DNA from: Pseudomonas sp. WN033
GTDB taxonomy: Bacteria; Pseudomonadota; Gammaproteobacteria; Pseudomonadales; Pseudomonadaceae
Reading direction: 5' to 3'
DNA length: 64,000 bases
Assembly: GCA_002287035.1 (NCBI GenBank)
Contig: NSKG01000001.1
Location: 372,001-436,000 of the forward strand
Of the stretch, positions 31,001 to 41,346 are shown piece after piece. Below the pieces are notes generated by a model. That model searched no databases, had not been told where the DNA came from, and saw only the letters and a program-made list of their open reading frames with translations. A program made the position numbers and the translations under genes. Position 1 is the first letter of the stretch. Every line of letters begins with the position of its first letter.

Positions 31001-31546
31001 ATGTACATGCTCTTCATCGTTGGCCCGGTCGGTCCGCTGCAGCTCCAGATAAAAGCGCTCAGGGAACACCGTCATCCAGAAATCCAGCAACTCATCGGCC
31101 ATCTGCGGATTACTCGATAGCAAGGCCTGGCCGATTTCACCTTCTTTTGCCCCCGATAGCGCGATCACCCCTTCACTGGCCTCAGCGACCCACTCCCGGC
31201 GCACAGTCGACAGACCATTGCTCTGACCTTCGGTAAAACCGCGCGATACCAGTTCGGTCAGGTTGCGGTAGCCCTTGGCATCCATCGCCAACAGGGTCAT
31301 GCGAGTAAGCTGGTCATCGTCATCGCGCCCGACCAACCAGACATCCACCCCGGAAATCGGCTTGATCCCCGCCCCCATGGCAGTCTTGTAGAACTTCACC
31401 AGGCTGCACATATTGCTCTGGTCGGTCACCGCCACCGCCGGCATGCCCGCCTCGCCCACCGCCTTGATCAGCGGCTTGACTTTGACCAGGCCGTCGACCA
31501 GGGAAAATTCGGTGTGTACGCGCAAATGGATGAAGCTGTGGTTCAT
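28022..31546 (-). CDS. dnaE: DNA polymerase III alpha subunit
   Basis: This 1174-aa replicative polymerase has an N-terminal PHP domain (FIHLRVHTEFSLVDG), catalytic palm aspartates in MPDFDVDFC, the polymerase segments GPGRGSGAGSLVAY and GYGFNKSHSAAYG, a helix-hairpin-helix region (GLGAIKGVGEG) and an OB fold near the C-terminus. The length is typical for gamma-proteobacterial DnaE1. The 127-bp gap to accA carries no recognisable feature. It sits between rnhB and accA on the minus strand. Confidence 0.98.
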   Translation of the reverse strand: MNHSFIHLRVHTEFSLVDGLVKVKPLIKAVGEAGMPAVAVTDQSNMCSLVKFYKTAMGAGIKPISGVDVWLVGRDDDDQLTRMTLLAMDAKGYRNLTELVSRGFTEGQSNGLSTVRREWVAEASEGVIALSGAKEGEIGQALLSSNPQMADELLDFWMTVFPERFYLELQRTDRANDEEHVHAAVALAVRSGCPVVATNDVRFLKREDFEAHETRVCIGEGRALDDPRRVRQYSEEQYLKTPAEMAELFADIPEALENSVEIARRCNIEVQLGTYFLPDFPIPEGMTIEEYFKQVSFEGLEERLKVILPPDTPDYEAKRQVYIDRLNFELDIINQMGFPGYFLIVMDFIKWAKGNGVPVGPGRGSGAGSLVAYSLLITDLDPLQYDLLFERFLNPERVSMPDFDVDFCMEGRDRVIDYVADMYGRNAVSQIITFGTMAAKAVVRDVARVQGKSYGLADKLSKMIPFEVGMTLAKAYEQEEMLRDFLANDEEAQEIWDMALKLEGITRNVGKHAGGVVIAPTKLTDFAPLYCDESGGGLVTQFDKDDVESAGLVKFDFLGLRTLTIIKWAMETINREQAKKGLEPINIDFIPLDDKPTYAMLQKAETTAVFQLESRGMKELIKKLKPDCLEDLIALVALFRPGPLQSGMVDDFINRKHGREEISYPHPNYQYPGLEPVLKPTYGIILYQEQVMQIAQVMAGYTLGGADMLRRAMGKKKPEEMAKQRAVFLEGCQNNNIDADLAGNIFDLVEKFAGYGFNKSHSAAYGLVSYQTAWLKAHYPAPFMAAVLSADMHNTDKVVTLIEECRSMKLRIKAPDVNVSEFKFTVDEAGDVVYGLGAIKGVGEGPVETIVETRQAGGPFNDLFDFCARVDLKRINKRVMEALIRSGALDRLGPFFAEEPQAYQKQIDRNRAALMAAMEEAIASAEQSAKSADSGHDDLFGDLLGPSTERDVYEPYRRVREWSFKERLRGEKETLGLYLTGHPIDEYEQEVRRFARQRILDLKPSRDSQTVAGLVFDLRVMKNKRGDKVAFVTLDDRSARIEASLFSEAYAAAQALLQKDALLVIEGEVALDDFSGGMRLRAKRVMSLEEARTALLDSVRIRLDTQRHGPDSLDKVATLLQQHRGECSVSVELQRPDAQALLRLGDDWCVEPADDLVQSLRDQLGKDSVSLHYR

Positions 31547-31676
31547 GCGAATCCTGTGGACGCTGGAGGAATGTTCAAAGCATGGATTGTAGCGGTGGGG
31601 GTGGACTGCGGCCAGTCTGGCACTCAGGAAACGCTAACCTATTGCACGCAAATCAGGAGCCCGGTTAAAGCAGCAA

Positions 31677-32282
31677 TCAAGGCTCCAATACCGCCCGCAC
31701 CGGGGCGAATGAGCGCCGATGAATGGGCGTAGCCCCCAGCTCGCGCAAAGCCTGCAGATGCACTGGGGTCGGATAGCCCTTATGCCCGGCCAGACCATAG
31801 CCAGGGTACTGACGGTCCAGCTCGCACATTTCCCGATCCCGAGCCACCTTGGCCAGAATTGAGGCGGCAGCAATCGCCGGCACCCGGCTGTCACCCTTGA
31901 CCACAGGTTCAGCCGGCATTGGCAATGGCGGGCAGCGATTGCCGTCAACCAGCACCCGGTCCGGGATCACCGCCAAACCAGCCACCGCCCGCTGCATCGC
32001 CAGCATGGTGGCATGGAGAATATTCAACTGATCGATCTCCTCGACCTCAGCCCGGGCAATGCACCAGGCCAGCGCCCGTTCCTGAATCAGCGGAAACAGC
32101 GCTTCGCGGCGGGCTTCAGTGAGTTTCTTCGAGTCGTTCAAGCCTTCGATAGGCCTGGCCGGGTCCAGAATCACCGCAGCTGTCACTACCGCACCACAGA
32201 GCGGACCACGACCAACCTCATCCACCCCTGCTATCAACTCGTCACCTGCCGGCAAGGCCCAGTCCATGCTCAGCTGGGTCAT
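31677..32282 (-). CDS. rnhB: Ribonuclease HII
   Basis: This 201-aa enzyme removes ribonucleotides misincorporated in DNA. The active-site acidic cluster begins in [13 protein letters not shown] (DEVGRG), with later carboxylates in VDGNRCPP and the [13 protein letters not shown] segment. Its ATG overlaps the lpxB stop (ATGA), so translation is coupled to lipid A synthesis genes, the standard lpxB-rnhB-dnaE order. Confidence 0.96.
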   Translation of the reverse strand: MTQLSMDWALPAGDELIAGVDEVGRGPLCGAVVTAAVILDPARPIEGLNDSKKLTEARREALFPLIQERALAWCIARAEVEEIDQLNILHATMLAMQRAVAGLAVIPDRVLVDGNRCPPLPMPAEPVVKGDSRVPAIAAASILAKVARDREMCELDRQYPGYGLAGHKGYPTPVHLQALRELGATPIHRRSFAPVRAVLEP

Positions 32283-33442
32283 AGCCGGCCCTTATCGCGC
32301 AGCAGCTCCAGAATCGCCTCGGCAGCGGCATTGTCCGCGTCACGGCGCAAGAGCTGGTGCAGCTCAAGAAAGGTGGCCTGGGCGTCGTCACGTTCGGGAC
32401 TGGGCTGCAGACGGGCGAGCAGTGCTCCCCCCAGCGCTTCAGGGGTCGCCGCATCCTGAAGGAACTCAGGCGCCACTTCACGCCCGGCGAGCAGATTGGG
32501 AAGAGCGACATGGCCGACCTTGACCAGCCGCTTGAGAATCTTAAAGGTTAGACCGGCCATCCGATAGGCCACGACCATAGGCCGTTTGAACAGCATCGCT
32601 TCCAAGGTCGCAGTACCCGAGGCAATCAGTACAGCATCACAGGCTGCCAGTGCTTCGTGGGCCTGACCATCGAGCAAGGTCAGCGGCAAAACCATCCCGG
32701 ATTCGGCAATGATCGCCTCCATCTGCTCGCGGCGTTGCGGATTGGCGCACGGCAGGATGAACTGCAAGGTCGGATCGCGCTCCAGACACCAGCCAGCAGT
32801 CTCAAGAAACAGACGCCCGAGTTTGCGCAGTTCGCCATTGCGGCTGCCAGGCATTAGCGCCACCACCCGGGCTCCAGCGGCCAGATCCAGCGTCTCTCGC
32901 GCCGCCAGACGATCAGGCTCCAGAGCAATACGATCGGCCAGGGTGTGGCCGACGCAACGCACGCGCACACCGTGGCGCTGATAAACCTCTTCCTCGAACG
33001 GGAACAGGGTCAGCATCAAGTCAGTGGACTCGCGAATGCCAAGCACCCGCTTCTCACGCCAGGCCCAGACTGAAGGGCTGACATAATGCACGGTGGCAAT
33101 ACCGGCCTCACGCAACCGCCGCTCGACCCCCAGGGTGAAATCCGGCGCATCAATGCCAATGAACACGTCGGGCTGCTCGGCCTTGAGATAATCGACCAAC
33201 TCACGGCGAATTCGCAGCAACTCACGCAGCCGCCCGAGCACTTCGACCAACCCCATTACCGACAGACGCTCCATCGGGACCCGGGTCTGCATACCCTCGG
33301 CAAGCATTTTCGGGCCACCGATACCGATAAAACGCGCGTCAGGGAAACGCTGCCTGAGCACCCGGATCAGGCCGGCGCCCAAGGTATCACCGGAGGCTTC
33401 TCCGGCGACCAGCGCAATACACAGAGGTTTCTGAGTTGCCAC
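32279..33442 (-). CDS. lpxB: Lipid-A-disaccharide synthase
   Basis: This 387-aa GT-B glycosyltransferase joins UDP-2,3-diacylglucosamine with lipid X to form the lipid A disaccharide at the inner-membrane surface. Motifs are [16 protein letters not shown] at the N-terminus, then [34 protein letters not shown] and [17 protein letters not shown]. The start is GTG and overlaps the lpxA TAG stop by one base, so it depends on coupled translation. Confidence 0.96.
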   Translation of the reverse strand: MATQKPLCIALVAGEASGDTLGAGLIRVLRQRFPDARFIGIGGPKMLAEGMQTRVPMERLSVMGLVEVLGRLRELLRIRRELVDYLKAEQPDVFIGIDAPDFTLGVERRLREAGIATVHYVSPSVWAWREKRVLGIRESTDLMLTLFPFEEEVYQRHGVRVRCVGHTLADRIALEPDRLAARETLDLAAGARVVALMPGSRNGELRKLGRLFLETAGWCLERDPTLQFILPCANPQRREQMEAIIAESGMVLPLTLLDGQAHEALAACDAVLIASGTATLEAMLFKRPMVVAYRMAGLTFKILKRLVKVGHVALPNLLAGREVAPEFLQDAATPEALGGALLARLQPSPERDDAQATFLELHQLLRRDADNAAAEAILELLRDKGRL

Positions 33443-34218
33443 TACCGGGTAATACCGCGAGTCGAGGCCAGAATGGAGTCGCGGTAGAGCGCAACTTCGG
33501 AATATTGCTCGGCACTGCTCTCAAGCTGGGCCAGCGCCTCCTGCAGAGTCAAGCCCTGACGATAGACAACCTTGTAGGCACGGCGCAGAGCGCTGATCAG
33601 CTCTGCACTGTAGCCGCGCCGACGCATGCCCTCAAAGTTCATGCCGTGTGCACCAGCCGGATTGCCACCGACCATGACAAAGGCCGGAATGTCCTTGAAT
33701 ACCGCGCTATTGGCCGCGCTCATGGCGAAAGCACCGATATGGCAGAACTGGTGAACTGTGGTGTATCCACCCAGGATCGCGCCATTGCCGATCTGCACAT
33801 GACCAGCGATGGTGGCGTTGTTGGCCATGATAATGTTGTCGCCAACCACGCAGTCGTGGGCCACATGCACATAAGCCATCAGCAGGTTGTTGCTTCCGAT
33901 CCGGGTCACGCCCTGATCCTGCACGGTGCCGCGATGAATGGTGCAACCCTCGCGGATGACATTGTTGTCACCGATTTCCAGCCGGGTCGGCTCACCGTTG
34001 TACTTCTTGTCCTGACAGTCCTCACCGACCGAGGCAAACTGAAAGATACGGTTGTTGCGACCGATTCGGGTCGGCCCCTTGATCACCACATGCGAACCGA
34101 TGACGCTACCGGCACCGATTTCGACCTCTGGTCCAATCAGGGTCCAGGGGCCTACCTCGACATCATCCGCCAGGCGGGCGGATGGATCGACGATCGCCTG
34201 AGGGTGAATCCGACTCAT
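33442..34218 (-). CDS. lpxA: UDP-N-acetylglucosamine acyltransferase
   Basis: This 258-aa left-handed beta-helix enzyme catalyses the first step of lipid A synthesis using 3-hydroxyacyl-ACP. Hexapeptide repeats run from [17 protein letters not shown] through about residue 190, with the catalytic histidine in [14 protein letters not shown] and the C-terminal helical domain ([13 protein letters not shown]). The start at 34218 is chosen because it overlaps the fabZ stop (ATGA); a longer frame begins inside fabZ. Confidence 0.97.
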   Translation of the reverse strand: MSRIHPQAIVDPSARLADDVEVGPWTLIGPEVEIGAGSVIGSHVVIKGPTRIGRNNRIFQFASVGEDCQDKKYNGEPTRLEIGDNNVIREGCTIHRGTVQDQGVTRIGSNNLLMAYVHVAHDCVVGDNIIMANNATIAGHVQIGNGAILGGYTTVHQFCHIGAFAMSAANSAVFKDIPAFVMVGGNPAGAHGMNFEGMRRRGYSAELISALRRAYKVVYRQGLTLQEALAQLESSAEQYSEVALYRDSILASTRGITR

Positions 34219-34661
34219 ACCTTGTGTTCCGCACAGATGATTTCGCCGGAACAAGCCTCCTTGCCATCCACCAGCGCCCGACAGGCAAACTTCCAGATGC
34301 CCCGCTTGTTGCTCAGGTACTCGGCTTCCAACTGCAGCTGATCACCCGGCACTACCGGCTGGCGGAAACGCAGCTTGTCGGAGCCGACAAAGTAATACAG
34401 CGTGCCATCTTCAGCCTTGGTGTTCATCATCTTGAAACCCAGCAGGCCAGCGGCTTGAGCCATGGCCTCGATGATCAGCACACCCGGCATGATCGGATGA
34501 CCAGGAAAGTGGCCGTTGAAAAACGGTTCGTTGACCGACACATTCTTGTAGGCGCGAATCTTGCGGCCTTCCAGATCCAGCTCCAACACCCGATCTACCA
34601 GCAAGAAAGGATAGCGGTGTGGCAGATACTCTTTGATTTCGTTGATATCCATGTATGGCAA
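34215..34661 (-). CDS. fabZ: 3-hydroxyacyl-ACP dehydratase FabZ
   Basis: This 148-aa hot-dog-fold dehydratase has [14 protein letters not shown], the catalytic [19 protein letters not shown] region with the active histidine and glutamate, and a C-terminal CSGEIICAE. It draws on the same 3-hydroxyacyl-ACP pool as LpxA and LpxD, whose genes flank it, so its location balances fatty-acid against lipid A synthesis. A 42-bp gap precedes it from lpxD. Confidence 0.97.
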   Translation of the reverse strand: MPYMDINEIKEYLPHRYPFLLVDRVLELDLEGRKIRAYKNVSVNEPFFNGHFPGHPIMPGVLIIEAMAQAAGLLGFKMMNTKAEDGTLYYFVGSDKLRFRQPVVPGDQLQLEAEYLSNKRGIWKFACRALVDGKEACSGEIICAEHKV

Positions 34662-34703
34662 GGCCTTGCAGTGAAAATTATGATGCGCCAGCGTGGCGCA
34701 AGC

Positions 34704-35765
34704 TCAGGATTCAGATGAATCCTGCGTCCCTGGAGTCACCGCCGACAACTGTTTTTCCAGTTGTTGCACCCGCTTGACCAGCGAGTCCAGTTGCCTGATC
34801 CGCGCCGCGCTCTTTTTCCATTCCGCCGCAGGTTGCATGGCCGTTCCCGAAGAATAGGCACCTGGTTCGGTGATCGAGCGGGTGACCATGGTCATACCGC
34901 TGACAAAGACGTTGTCGCAGACTTCGATATGCCCAACCATGCCGACCCCGCCAGCAATGGTACAGTGCCGACCGATACGGGTGCTGCCGGAGATACCGAC
35001 ACAGGCGGCCATGGCAGTGTGATCGCCAATCTGCACGTTGTGGGCAATCTGGATTTGGTTATCGAGTTTGACTCCATCGCCGATCAGAGTGTCGGCCAGG
35101 GCGCCACGATCGATACAGGTATTGGAGCCAATTTCGACATCATCACCAATACGCACGCCACCGATCTGGGCAATCTTCTCCCAGCGCCCCTTGTTGTTGG
35201 CAAAGCCGAACCCTTCAGCGCCAATGACCGCACCGGATTGAATCACGACCCGGGCCCCGATAATCACGTCGTGATACAGGGTTACCCGGGCAGCCAGCCA
35301 ACCACCTTCGCCGATCCGGCTTCGAGCCCCGATAAAGCAACCCGCGCCCAGCGTAACACCCGGACCGATGACCGCACCGGACTCGATGACCACGTGCGGA
35401 CCGATTGCCGCACTGGCGTCGACCACGGCATCCTCAGCCACTACCGCCGTTGGATGAATCCCAGGCGCTGGACGTGGTTTCGGATCGAACTGATGAGACA
35501 GACGGGCATAAGCCAGATAGGGGTTGGCGACGATCAGCGCATTACCGGTAAAACCTTCGGCATCGGCCTCGGTCAGCAACACCGCCTCGGCTTGGCTGGT
35601 AGCCAGATACTTACGATACTGCGGATTGGCAAGAAAACTCAGTTGACCCGGTCCGGCTTCCTGCAGGGTTGCCAGACCGGTAATGCGCCCGCCCCCCTCA
35701 CCAAGTAGCCGCGCATCCAGAAGCTGGGCCAGCTCGGACAGGGTCAGAGAGACAGTAGTACTCAT
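34704..35765 (-). CDS. lpxD: UDP-3-O-(3-hydroxyacyl)glucosamine N-acyltransferase
   Basis: This 353-aa enzyme performs the third step of lipid A synthesis. A uridine-binding N-terminal domain (about 1-100) is followed by left-handed beta-helix hexapeptide repeats with the catalytic histidine likely in the [14 protein letters not shown] region. A C-terminal coiled-coil ([15 protein letters not shown]) follows. It is directly after skp in the bamA-skp-lpxD order. Confidence 0.97.
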   Translation of the reverse strand: MSTTVSLTLSELAQLLDARLLGEGGGRITGLATLQEAGPGQLSFLANPQYRKYLATSQAEAVLLTEADAEGFTGNALIVANPYLAYARLSHQFDPKPRPAPGIHPTAVVAEDAVVDASAAIGPHVVIESGAVIGPGVTLGAGCFIGARSRIGEGGWLAARVTLYHDVIIGARVVIQSGAVIGAEGFGFANNKGRWEKIAQIGGVRIGDDVEIGSNTCIDRGALADTLIGDGVKLDNQIQIAHNVQIGDHTAMAACVGISGSTRIGRHCTIAGGVGMVGHIEVCDNVFVSGMTMVTRSITEPGAYSSGTAMQPAAEWKKSAARIRQLDSLVKRVQQLEKQLSAVTPGTQDSSES

Positions 35766-35770
35766 GATAC

Positions 35771-36277
35771 TCAGCGCATGCTGTTCAGGCGTTCAATCAC
35801 CTGACGGGTGATATCGAACTCCGGCTTGACGTCCACCACCGCGCTGCGATCAATCACCAGATCATAGGAGCCGGCTTGCAGAACGGCTTCAACCGCCTGA
35901 TCCAGCTTGGGCTTGAGCTGCTCCAGCATCTCCCGATCAGAAGCGGCCTTGGCTTCGTTCAGTTCACGCGACTCGCTCTGAAATTCGCGGGCTTTCTGGC
36001 GGAATTCCAGTTCCAGACGTTCCAGCTCGGCCTGGGCCAGCTTGTCGCCATCGCGCTGCATACGCTCCTGCAGTCGCTTGGCTTCTGACTCGAGGTTGCG
36101 CAGCCGCTGCAACTGACTGCCAAATTTTTTCTCGGCATCTACGGAGTAGCGTTTGGCCGCATCCGACTCAAGCAGCGCCATCTGGTAGTCCAGCACAGCA
36201 ATTTTCATCTGGGCGGCAGCCGGGAAACTGGCCATGACCAGCACCGACATCAAAGCAACGCGAATAAACTTACCCAC
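35771..36277 (-). CDS. skp: OmpH/Skp-family periplasmic chaperone
   Basis: This 168-aa protein has a signal peptide ([20 protein letters not shown], cleavage near 22) and a long charged coiled coil (about 50-125) that forms the tentacles of the trimeric chaperone. It shields unfolded outer-membrane proteins on their way to BamA, encoded just upstream on the transcript. The lpxD start lies 5 bp downstream of its stop. Confidence 0.94.
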   Translation of the reverse strand: MGKFIRVALMSVLVMASFPAAAQMKIAVLDYQMALLESDAAKRYSVDAEKKFGSQLQRLRNLESEAKRLQERMQRDGDKLAQAELERLELEFRQKAREFQSESRELNEAKAASDREMLEQLKPKLDQAVEAVLQAGSYDLVIDRSAVVDVKPEFDITRQVIERLNSMR

Positions 36278-36315
36278 TTAAAGGACTCCTGATAACGTTT
36301 CGTTATTAGCCGAAA

Positions 36316-38688
36316 TTAGAAGGTCTGACCCAGGGTGAACTGGAAGACCTGGGTCTTGTCGCCCGACTGTTTGTTCAGCGGTACAGCCAGGCTGAAGCCC
36401 AACGGCCCCAGCGCCGTCAGCCAGTTCAGACCGACACCGGCACTGTAACGCAAATCCCCAAGATCGACATCCCCACAGTTGCGGTTCTCGTTCAGACAGT
36501 TGGTGTCGAACACGTTGCCGACATCAACGAACAGCACCGTGCGCAGCGAGCGCTGGTCCTTGATAAAGGGCAGCGGGAACAGCACTTCGGCACCGCCGGT
36601 GACCTTGACATTACCACCGAAGGGCAACGGATCCTGATCCGGGTCGGTCAATGACCCCGCAGGGAAGCGCGGATCATCAGCGTTGCTACGACTGGGAGTG
36701 CTGCGTGGCCCTAGGGTACTGTCGCGGAAACCGCGTACCGAGCCAATACCACCGGCAAAGTAGTGCTCATAGAACGGCACCGCCTTGGTACTGCCAAAGC
36801 GATCCACATAGCCCAGGTCAGTATGCAGACGCAGAGTCAGATCTTCAGTCATCGGGAAAAACTTCTGGGCCCGGTAATCGAGCGAATAGAAGCTCAGGTC
36901 ACTGCCCGGCACCGTCACCTCAGCGCCAAGCGACTGCGAGTGCCCGCGGTCAGGGAAGACCCCGCGGTTGAGGGTCGACTGTGACCAGCCAGCGTTGAAC
37001 TTGAAGTTGGTGAACTTGTCACCTTCCTGGCGCATGAACTCGTGGATTTCCAGCACGGTATAACGACCGGTCTTGATCTCGTCATTCTGCACCGACAGAC
37101 CGAAATTCAACCGCGAGTTGTCGCTGATCGGATAACCGAAATTGAAGCCGGCACCGTAGGAGTCAACCGCGTAGCTGGAAATATCGACGTTCAAACGGTC
37201 ATAGTCGGTGGTGCGATAGAAGGCGTTGTAGCCCATGCTCACGCCGTCAACCGTGAAATACGGGTTGAGAAAGCCAAACGACAACGCCGTCTGGTACTCG
37301 GAACGGGTAGCACTGAAGCTGACCCGGTTACCGGTACCAAAGAAGTTGTTCTGGCTGATCGAACCACCAAGAATCAGACCGGTACCCTGAGCAAAGCCCA
37401 GGCTGGCTGTGATAGAACCGGACGGCTGCTCTTCCACCGTGTAGTTGACATCGATCAGGTCGTCAGCACCCGGCACCGGCACGGTTTCGACGTTGACTTC
37501 CTTGAAGAAGCCCAGGCGCTCAAGTCGGACCTTGGACTGATCGATCAGGTGGGTCGAGGCCCAGCCGCCTTCCATCTGGCGCATCTCCCGGCGTAGTACT
37601 TCGTCATCGGTCTTGGTATTGCCGCGGAAATTGATCCGGTTGACATAGGCCCGCTGCCCTGGGTCAACCACGAAGGTCACGGTGACACTGCGATCTTCCT
37701 CATGGATCTCGGGAATACCGTTGACGTTGGCGAAGGTATACCCTTCGTTGCCCAGGCGCCGGCTGATCAGATCAGAGGTCGCCGTCAGCACCTGACGGGA
37801 AAAAACCTGGCCCGGCTCAATCAACAGTAACTTGCGTACTTCGTCCTCAGCCACGACCAGGTCACCGGACAAACGCACATCACGCACGCTGTACTGCTCG
37901 CCTTCGTCGATATTGACCGTGATGTAGACGTGTTTCTTGTCCGGCGTAATGGATACCTGGGTCGAGACAATATCCATATTGATATAGCCACGGTCCAGAT
38001 AGTAGGAACGCAGACGCTCCAGGTCACCGGAGAGTTTCTCCCGCGAGTACTTGTCGGCACTGCTGAAGAAGCGGTACCAGCGGCTGGTCTTGAGCTCGAA
38101 CAGGTCGGTCAGGTCTTCGTTGGAAAAAACCGTATTGCCGACCACATTGACATGACTGATCGATGCCACCGAGCCCTCGTCGATGACGATTTTCAGCGAA
38201 ACCCGGTTACGCGGCTCGGCAATCACCTGGGTTTCGATATCGGCCGAGTAGCGCCCCTGGGACACGTACTGGCGCAACAGCTCATTGCGCACCCCTTCAA
38301 GGGTCGCCTGCTGGAAGATTTCACCTTCAGCCAGGCCGGCCATCCGCAGACCATTGAGCAGATCTTCGCTCTTGATCGCCTTGTTGCCTTCCAGCTCGAT
38401 TGAGGCAATCGATGGCCGCTCGACCACAGTGATCACCAGCACATCGCCTTCGCGGCCCAGCTGAATATCCTGGAAGAAGCCGGTACGAAACAGTGCCCGC
38501 GAGGCTTCAACCAACTGCTGGTTGTCGACCTGCTCGCCAATGTTGAGCGGCAACGCGCTGAAGACGCTGCCAGCGGAGACACGCTGCAACCCATTGACGC
38601 GAATGTCGGTGATCCGGAAGGCGTCGGCAAGAGCAATCCCAGGCGCCAGGAGTGTCAGCAATAGCGCAGGCAATAGGTAACGTTTCAT
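36316..38688 (-). CDS. bamA: Outer membrane protein assembly factor BamA
   Basis: This 790-aa Omp85 protein inserts beta-barrel proteins in the outer membrane. It has a signal peptide (YLLPALLLTLLAPGIALA), five POTRA domains in the first ~420 residues (starting FRITDIRVNGLQRVSAG) and a 16-strand barrel. The barrel carries the conserved VRGF motif (GSVRGFRDSTLGP) and a C-terminal phenylalanine (FTLGQTF). It lies between rseP and skp, the conserved envelope-assembly order. Confidence 0.97.
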   Translation of the reverse strand: MKRYLLPALLLTLLAPGIALADAFRITDIRVNGLQRVSAGSVFSALPLNIGEQVDNQQLVEASRALFRTGFFQDIQLGREGDVLVITVVERPSIASIELEGNKAIKSEDLLNGLRMAGLAEGEIFQQATLEGVRNELLRQYVSQGRYSADIETQVIAEPRNRVSLKIVIDEGSVASISHVNVVGNTVFSNEDLTDLFELKTSRWYRFFSSADKYSREKLSGDLERLRSYYLDRGYINMDIVSTQVSITPDKKHVYITVNIDEGEQYSVRDVRLSGDLVVAEDEVRKLLLIEPGQVFSRQVLTATSDLISRRLGNEGYTFANVNGIPEIHEEDRSVTVTFVVDPGQRAYVNRINFRGNTKTDDEVLRREMRQMEGGWASTHLIDQSKVRLERLGFFKEVNVETVPVPGADDLIDVNYTVEEQPSGSITASLGFAQGTGLILGGSISQNNFFGTGNRVSFSATRSEYQTALSFGFLNPYFTVDGVSMGYNAFYRTTDYDRLNVDISSYAVDSYGAGFNFGYPISDNSRLNFGLSVQNDEIKTGRYTVLEIHEFMRQEGDKFTNFKFNAGWSQSTLNRGVFPDRGHSQSLGAEVTVPGSDLSFYSLDYRAQKFFPMTEDLTLRLHTDLGYVDRFGSTKAVPFYEHYFAGGIGSVRGFRDSTLGPRSTPSRSNADDPRFPAGSLTDPDQDPLPFGGNVKVTGGAEVLFPLPFIKDQRSLRTVLFVDVGNVFDTNCLNENRNCGDVDLGDLRYSAGVGLNWLTALGPLGFSLAVPLNKQSGDKTQVFQFTLGQTF

Positions 38689-38757
38689 GAAATCCGTTCT
38701 GACTGACTGGTTGATTTTTGGCTATCTGCATGACAGCCACTTATTGGTAATTAGTAA

Positions 38758-40119
38758 TTAGCCACCCAACCGGCTGATATCGTTATAGATGGCGAACAGC
38801 ATGATCCCGACAATCAGCGTCAGGCCAATTTGCAACCCCCAGGCCTGAATCCGCTCGGACAGCGGCTTGCCGCGGATCCATTCAGCGGTGTAATAGACCA
38901 GATGCCCCCCATCAAGCACCGGAATCGGCAGCAGGTTGAGTACCCCCAGACTTATGCTCAGATAAGCAATAAAGGTGAGAAAACTCTCCAGCCCCGACTT
39001 GGCCGAAGCGCCCGCCACTTTAGCAATGGTTATCGGGCCACTCAAGTTTTTTGCCGAGACCAGCCCGGTCAGCATTTTCTTCAGCGATTCCAGGGTTAGT
39101 ACGGTCATGTCCCAGGTTTTGCCGACCGCCACCGGGATCGCCACCAACGGGTTGTAGTCAATTGAGCGGATCATGTGCTCGGGCCAGTCGAATGCTTCGA
39201 CCCCGGCACCGATGAAACCGACCTGACGCTCGCCCTGCTCGCGCACCGCCGGCACCAGTTCCACACTCAGGAACCGGCCATTGCGTTCAATCCCCAGGTT
39301 CAGCGTCTGTCCCGCACTGTTCTGAATCGCCGGCACCACCTGACGCACCCAGTCTTCAACCGGCTCGCCATTGACCTCGACAATCAGATCACCCTCTTGC
39401 AATCCCGCCGCTGCCGCCGCACCGTCGGCATTGAGCTGACCGATCCGTGGCGCCACCACCGGCTGCCAACTGGTCAACCCCAACGCGGCAATCGGATCAG
39501 GCTGATCGGCGCCGCGCAACCAGTCGCGCAACTCCAGGGTGTAGATTTGCGGCTCGCCGCCTTCCAGGCTCCGGGCCGTGACCTGCATCTGTCCGGTTTC
39601 GCCAAGCCGGCGGATCAATTGCAGATTAACCTCATGCCAACTGCGGGTTGTCCGGCCATCGACCTCAAGAATTTCCAGCCCTTCGCTCAACCCTGCACGC
39701 GCCGCGACACTGCCCGGCTGCACCGGACCAAGCACGGGTGCCAGCGTAGTAATACCAACTACGGCGATAATCCAGAAAGCGACGATGGCCAGCAAAAAGT
39801 TGGCCAATGGCCCTGCGGCAACGATAGCGATGCGCTGTTTGACGTCCTTGCGATTGAACGCGCGCTCCAGCTCCGCCTCATCGACCGGCGCCTCCCGCTC
39901 ATCCAGCATTTTGACGTAGCCGCCCAGGGGAATGGCGGCAATCACGAATTCGGTGCCTTGGCGGTCATACCAGCGATACAGCGGCGAGCCGAAACCGACC
40001 GAAAAACGCAGAACCTTGACCCCGCAGCGACGCGCGACCCAGAAGTGCCCGTATTCGTGGATGGTGACCAATAGGCCCAAAGCCACGATGGTCGCCACAA
40101 TTGTAAACAGCAGATCCAT
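38758..40119 (-). CDS. rseP: Site-2 zinc metalloprotease RseP
   Basis: This 453-aa intramembrane protease has the zinc motif H21-E22-Y-G-H25 in its first transmembrane helix, two tandem periplasmic PDZ domains (around LEILEVDGRTTRSW and DLIVEVNGEPVEDW) and the second metal motif LPIPVLDGGHLV near the C-terminus. In pseudomonads it cleaves the anti-sigma factor of the envelope-stress sigma factor (AlgU/RpoE). It sits between dxr and bamA. Confidence 0.97.
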   Translation of the reverse strand: MDLLFTIVATIVALGLLVTIHEYGHFWVARRCGVKVLRFSVGFGSPLYRWYDRQGTEFVIAAIPLGGYVKMLDEREAPVDEAELERAFNRKDVKQRIAIVAAGPLANFLLAIVAFWIIAVVGITTLAPVLGPVQPGSVAARAGLSEGLEILEVDGRTTRSWHEVNLQLIRRLGETGQMQVTARSLEGGEPQIYTLELRDWLRGADQPDPIAALGLTSWQPVVAPRIGQLNADGAAAAAGLQEGDLIVEVNGEPVEDWVRQVVPAIQNSAGQTLNLGIERNGRFLSVELVPAVREQGERQVGFIGAGVEAFDWPEHMIRSIDYNPLVAIPVAVGKTWDMTVLTLESLKKMLTGLVSAKNLSGPITIAKVAGASAKSGLESFLTFIAYLSISLGVLNLLPIPVLDGGHLVYYTAEWIRGKPLSERIQAWGLQIGLTLIVGIMLFAIYNDISRLGG

Positions 40120-40161
40120 TCAACGCCTCGTTGGTGAAGGCTTCAACTCAAGCCGGCAGCC

Positions 40162-41346
40162 TCAACTGCGGCGGGCAACCCAGTGCGCAGCCTGTTCACG
40201 CGCAACCTGATCGGCCCACATTATGTGCTGCAAATCTTTGACCGACTCCACCGTGATACGGTTCAGTGTGTCTTCGATGATAACAGGGATATCGGTAAAA
40301 CCAATCCGCCGCTCAAGAAAGGCGGCCACGGCGACCTCATTGGCAGCATTGAGCATGGCGCAGGCAGTACCACCGGCTTCAGCAGCCTGACGCGCAAGCC
40401 CCAGGCAAGGGAACCGCTGCGGATCAGGAGCCTGGAAGTCCAGCCGGGCAGTCAACAGCAAATCCAGCGCACTGACGCCCGAATCGATACGCTCCGGCCA
40501 GGCCAGCGCATGGGCAATCGGGGTGCGCATATCGGGATTACCCATCTGAGCCAGTACCGAGCCATCGACATAATCAACCAGCGAATGCACCACGCTTTGA
40601 GGATGAATCACCACCTCGACCTGCTGCGGCTCCGCGTCGAACAGCCAGCAGGCTTCGATCAACTCCAGCCCCTTGTTCATCATGCTGGCCGAGTCGACTG
40701 AAATTTTCTGCCCCATTGACCAGTTGGGATGAGCACAGGCCTGCTCGGGAGTCGCGCTTGCCAGCGCCTCCAGCGGCCACTCCCGGAACGGACCACCGGA
40801 GGCCGTCAATAGAATCCGACGTACTCCGACCGGTGCCAGACCACGGGTGTAATCGGCTGGCATACACTGAAAAATTGCATTGTGCTCACTATCGATGGGC
40901 AGCAACTGAGCGCCGGACTCAGCCACGGCCTGCATGAACAGCGCCCCGGACATCACCAGTGCTTCCTTGTTGGCCAGCAGTACCCGCTTGCCGGCTCGCA
41001 CCGCCGCCAGGGTCGGCTCCAGACCAGCAGCGCCGACAATCGCCGCCATCACTACATCGACCTGACTGCTGGAAGCAACCTGACACAACGCCTTGGGGCC
41101 GTGCAGCACCTCAGTTGCCAGACCCGCCTCACGCAATTGCTGCTGCAGCGCCACTGCCTGCGCGGCATGGGCAACAACCGCCACCTGCGGGCGGTGAGCC
41201 AGACACTGCTCAAGCAGAACATCAACACGACTAAAGCCCGTCAGCGCCCAAACCTGATAACGCTCCGGATGCCGCCTCGCCACATCCAGAGTACTGACTC
41301 CAATCGAGCCGGTGGCGCCCAGCACACAAAGTTGCTGACGCCTCAC
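40162..41346 (-). CDS. dxr: 1-deoxy-D-xylulose 5-phosphate reductoisomerase
   Basis: This 394-aa NADPH enzyme makes 2-C-methyl-D-erythritol 4-phosphate, the committed MEP-pathway step. Motifs are [49 protein letters not shown] and [17 protein letters not shown]. The start is taken as GTG at 41346, which overlaps the cdsA stop (GTGA) and gives a normal length. A longer frame to 41376 would overlap cdsA by over 30 bases without a binding site. Confidence 0.95.
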   Translation of the reverse strand: MRRQQLCVLGATGSIGVSTLDVARRHPERYQVWALTGFSRVDVLLEQCLAHRPQVAVVAHAAQAVALQQQLREAGLATEVLHGPKALCQVASSSQVDVVMAAIVGAAGLEPTLAAVRAGKRVLLANKEALVMSGALFMQAVAESGAQLLPIDSEHNAIFQCMPADYTRGLAPVGVRRILLTASGGPFREWPLEALASATPEQACAHPNWSMGQKISVDSASMMNKGLELIEACWLFDAEPQQVEVVIHPQSVVHSLVDYVDGSVLAQMGNPDMRTPIAHALAWPERIDSGVSALDLLLTARLDFQAPDPQRFPCLGLARQAAEAGGTACAMLNAANEVAVAAFLERRIGFTDIPVIIEDTLNRITVESVKDLQHIMWADQVAREQAAHWVARRS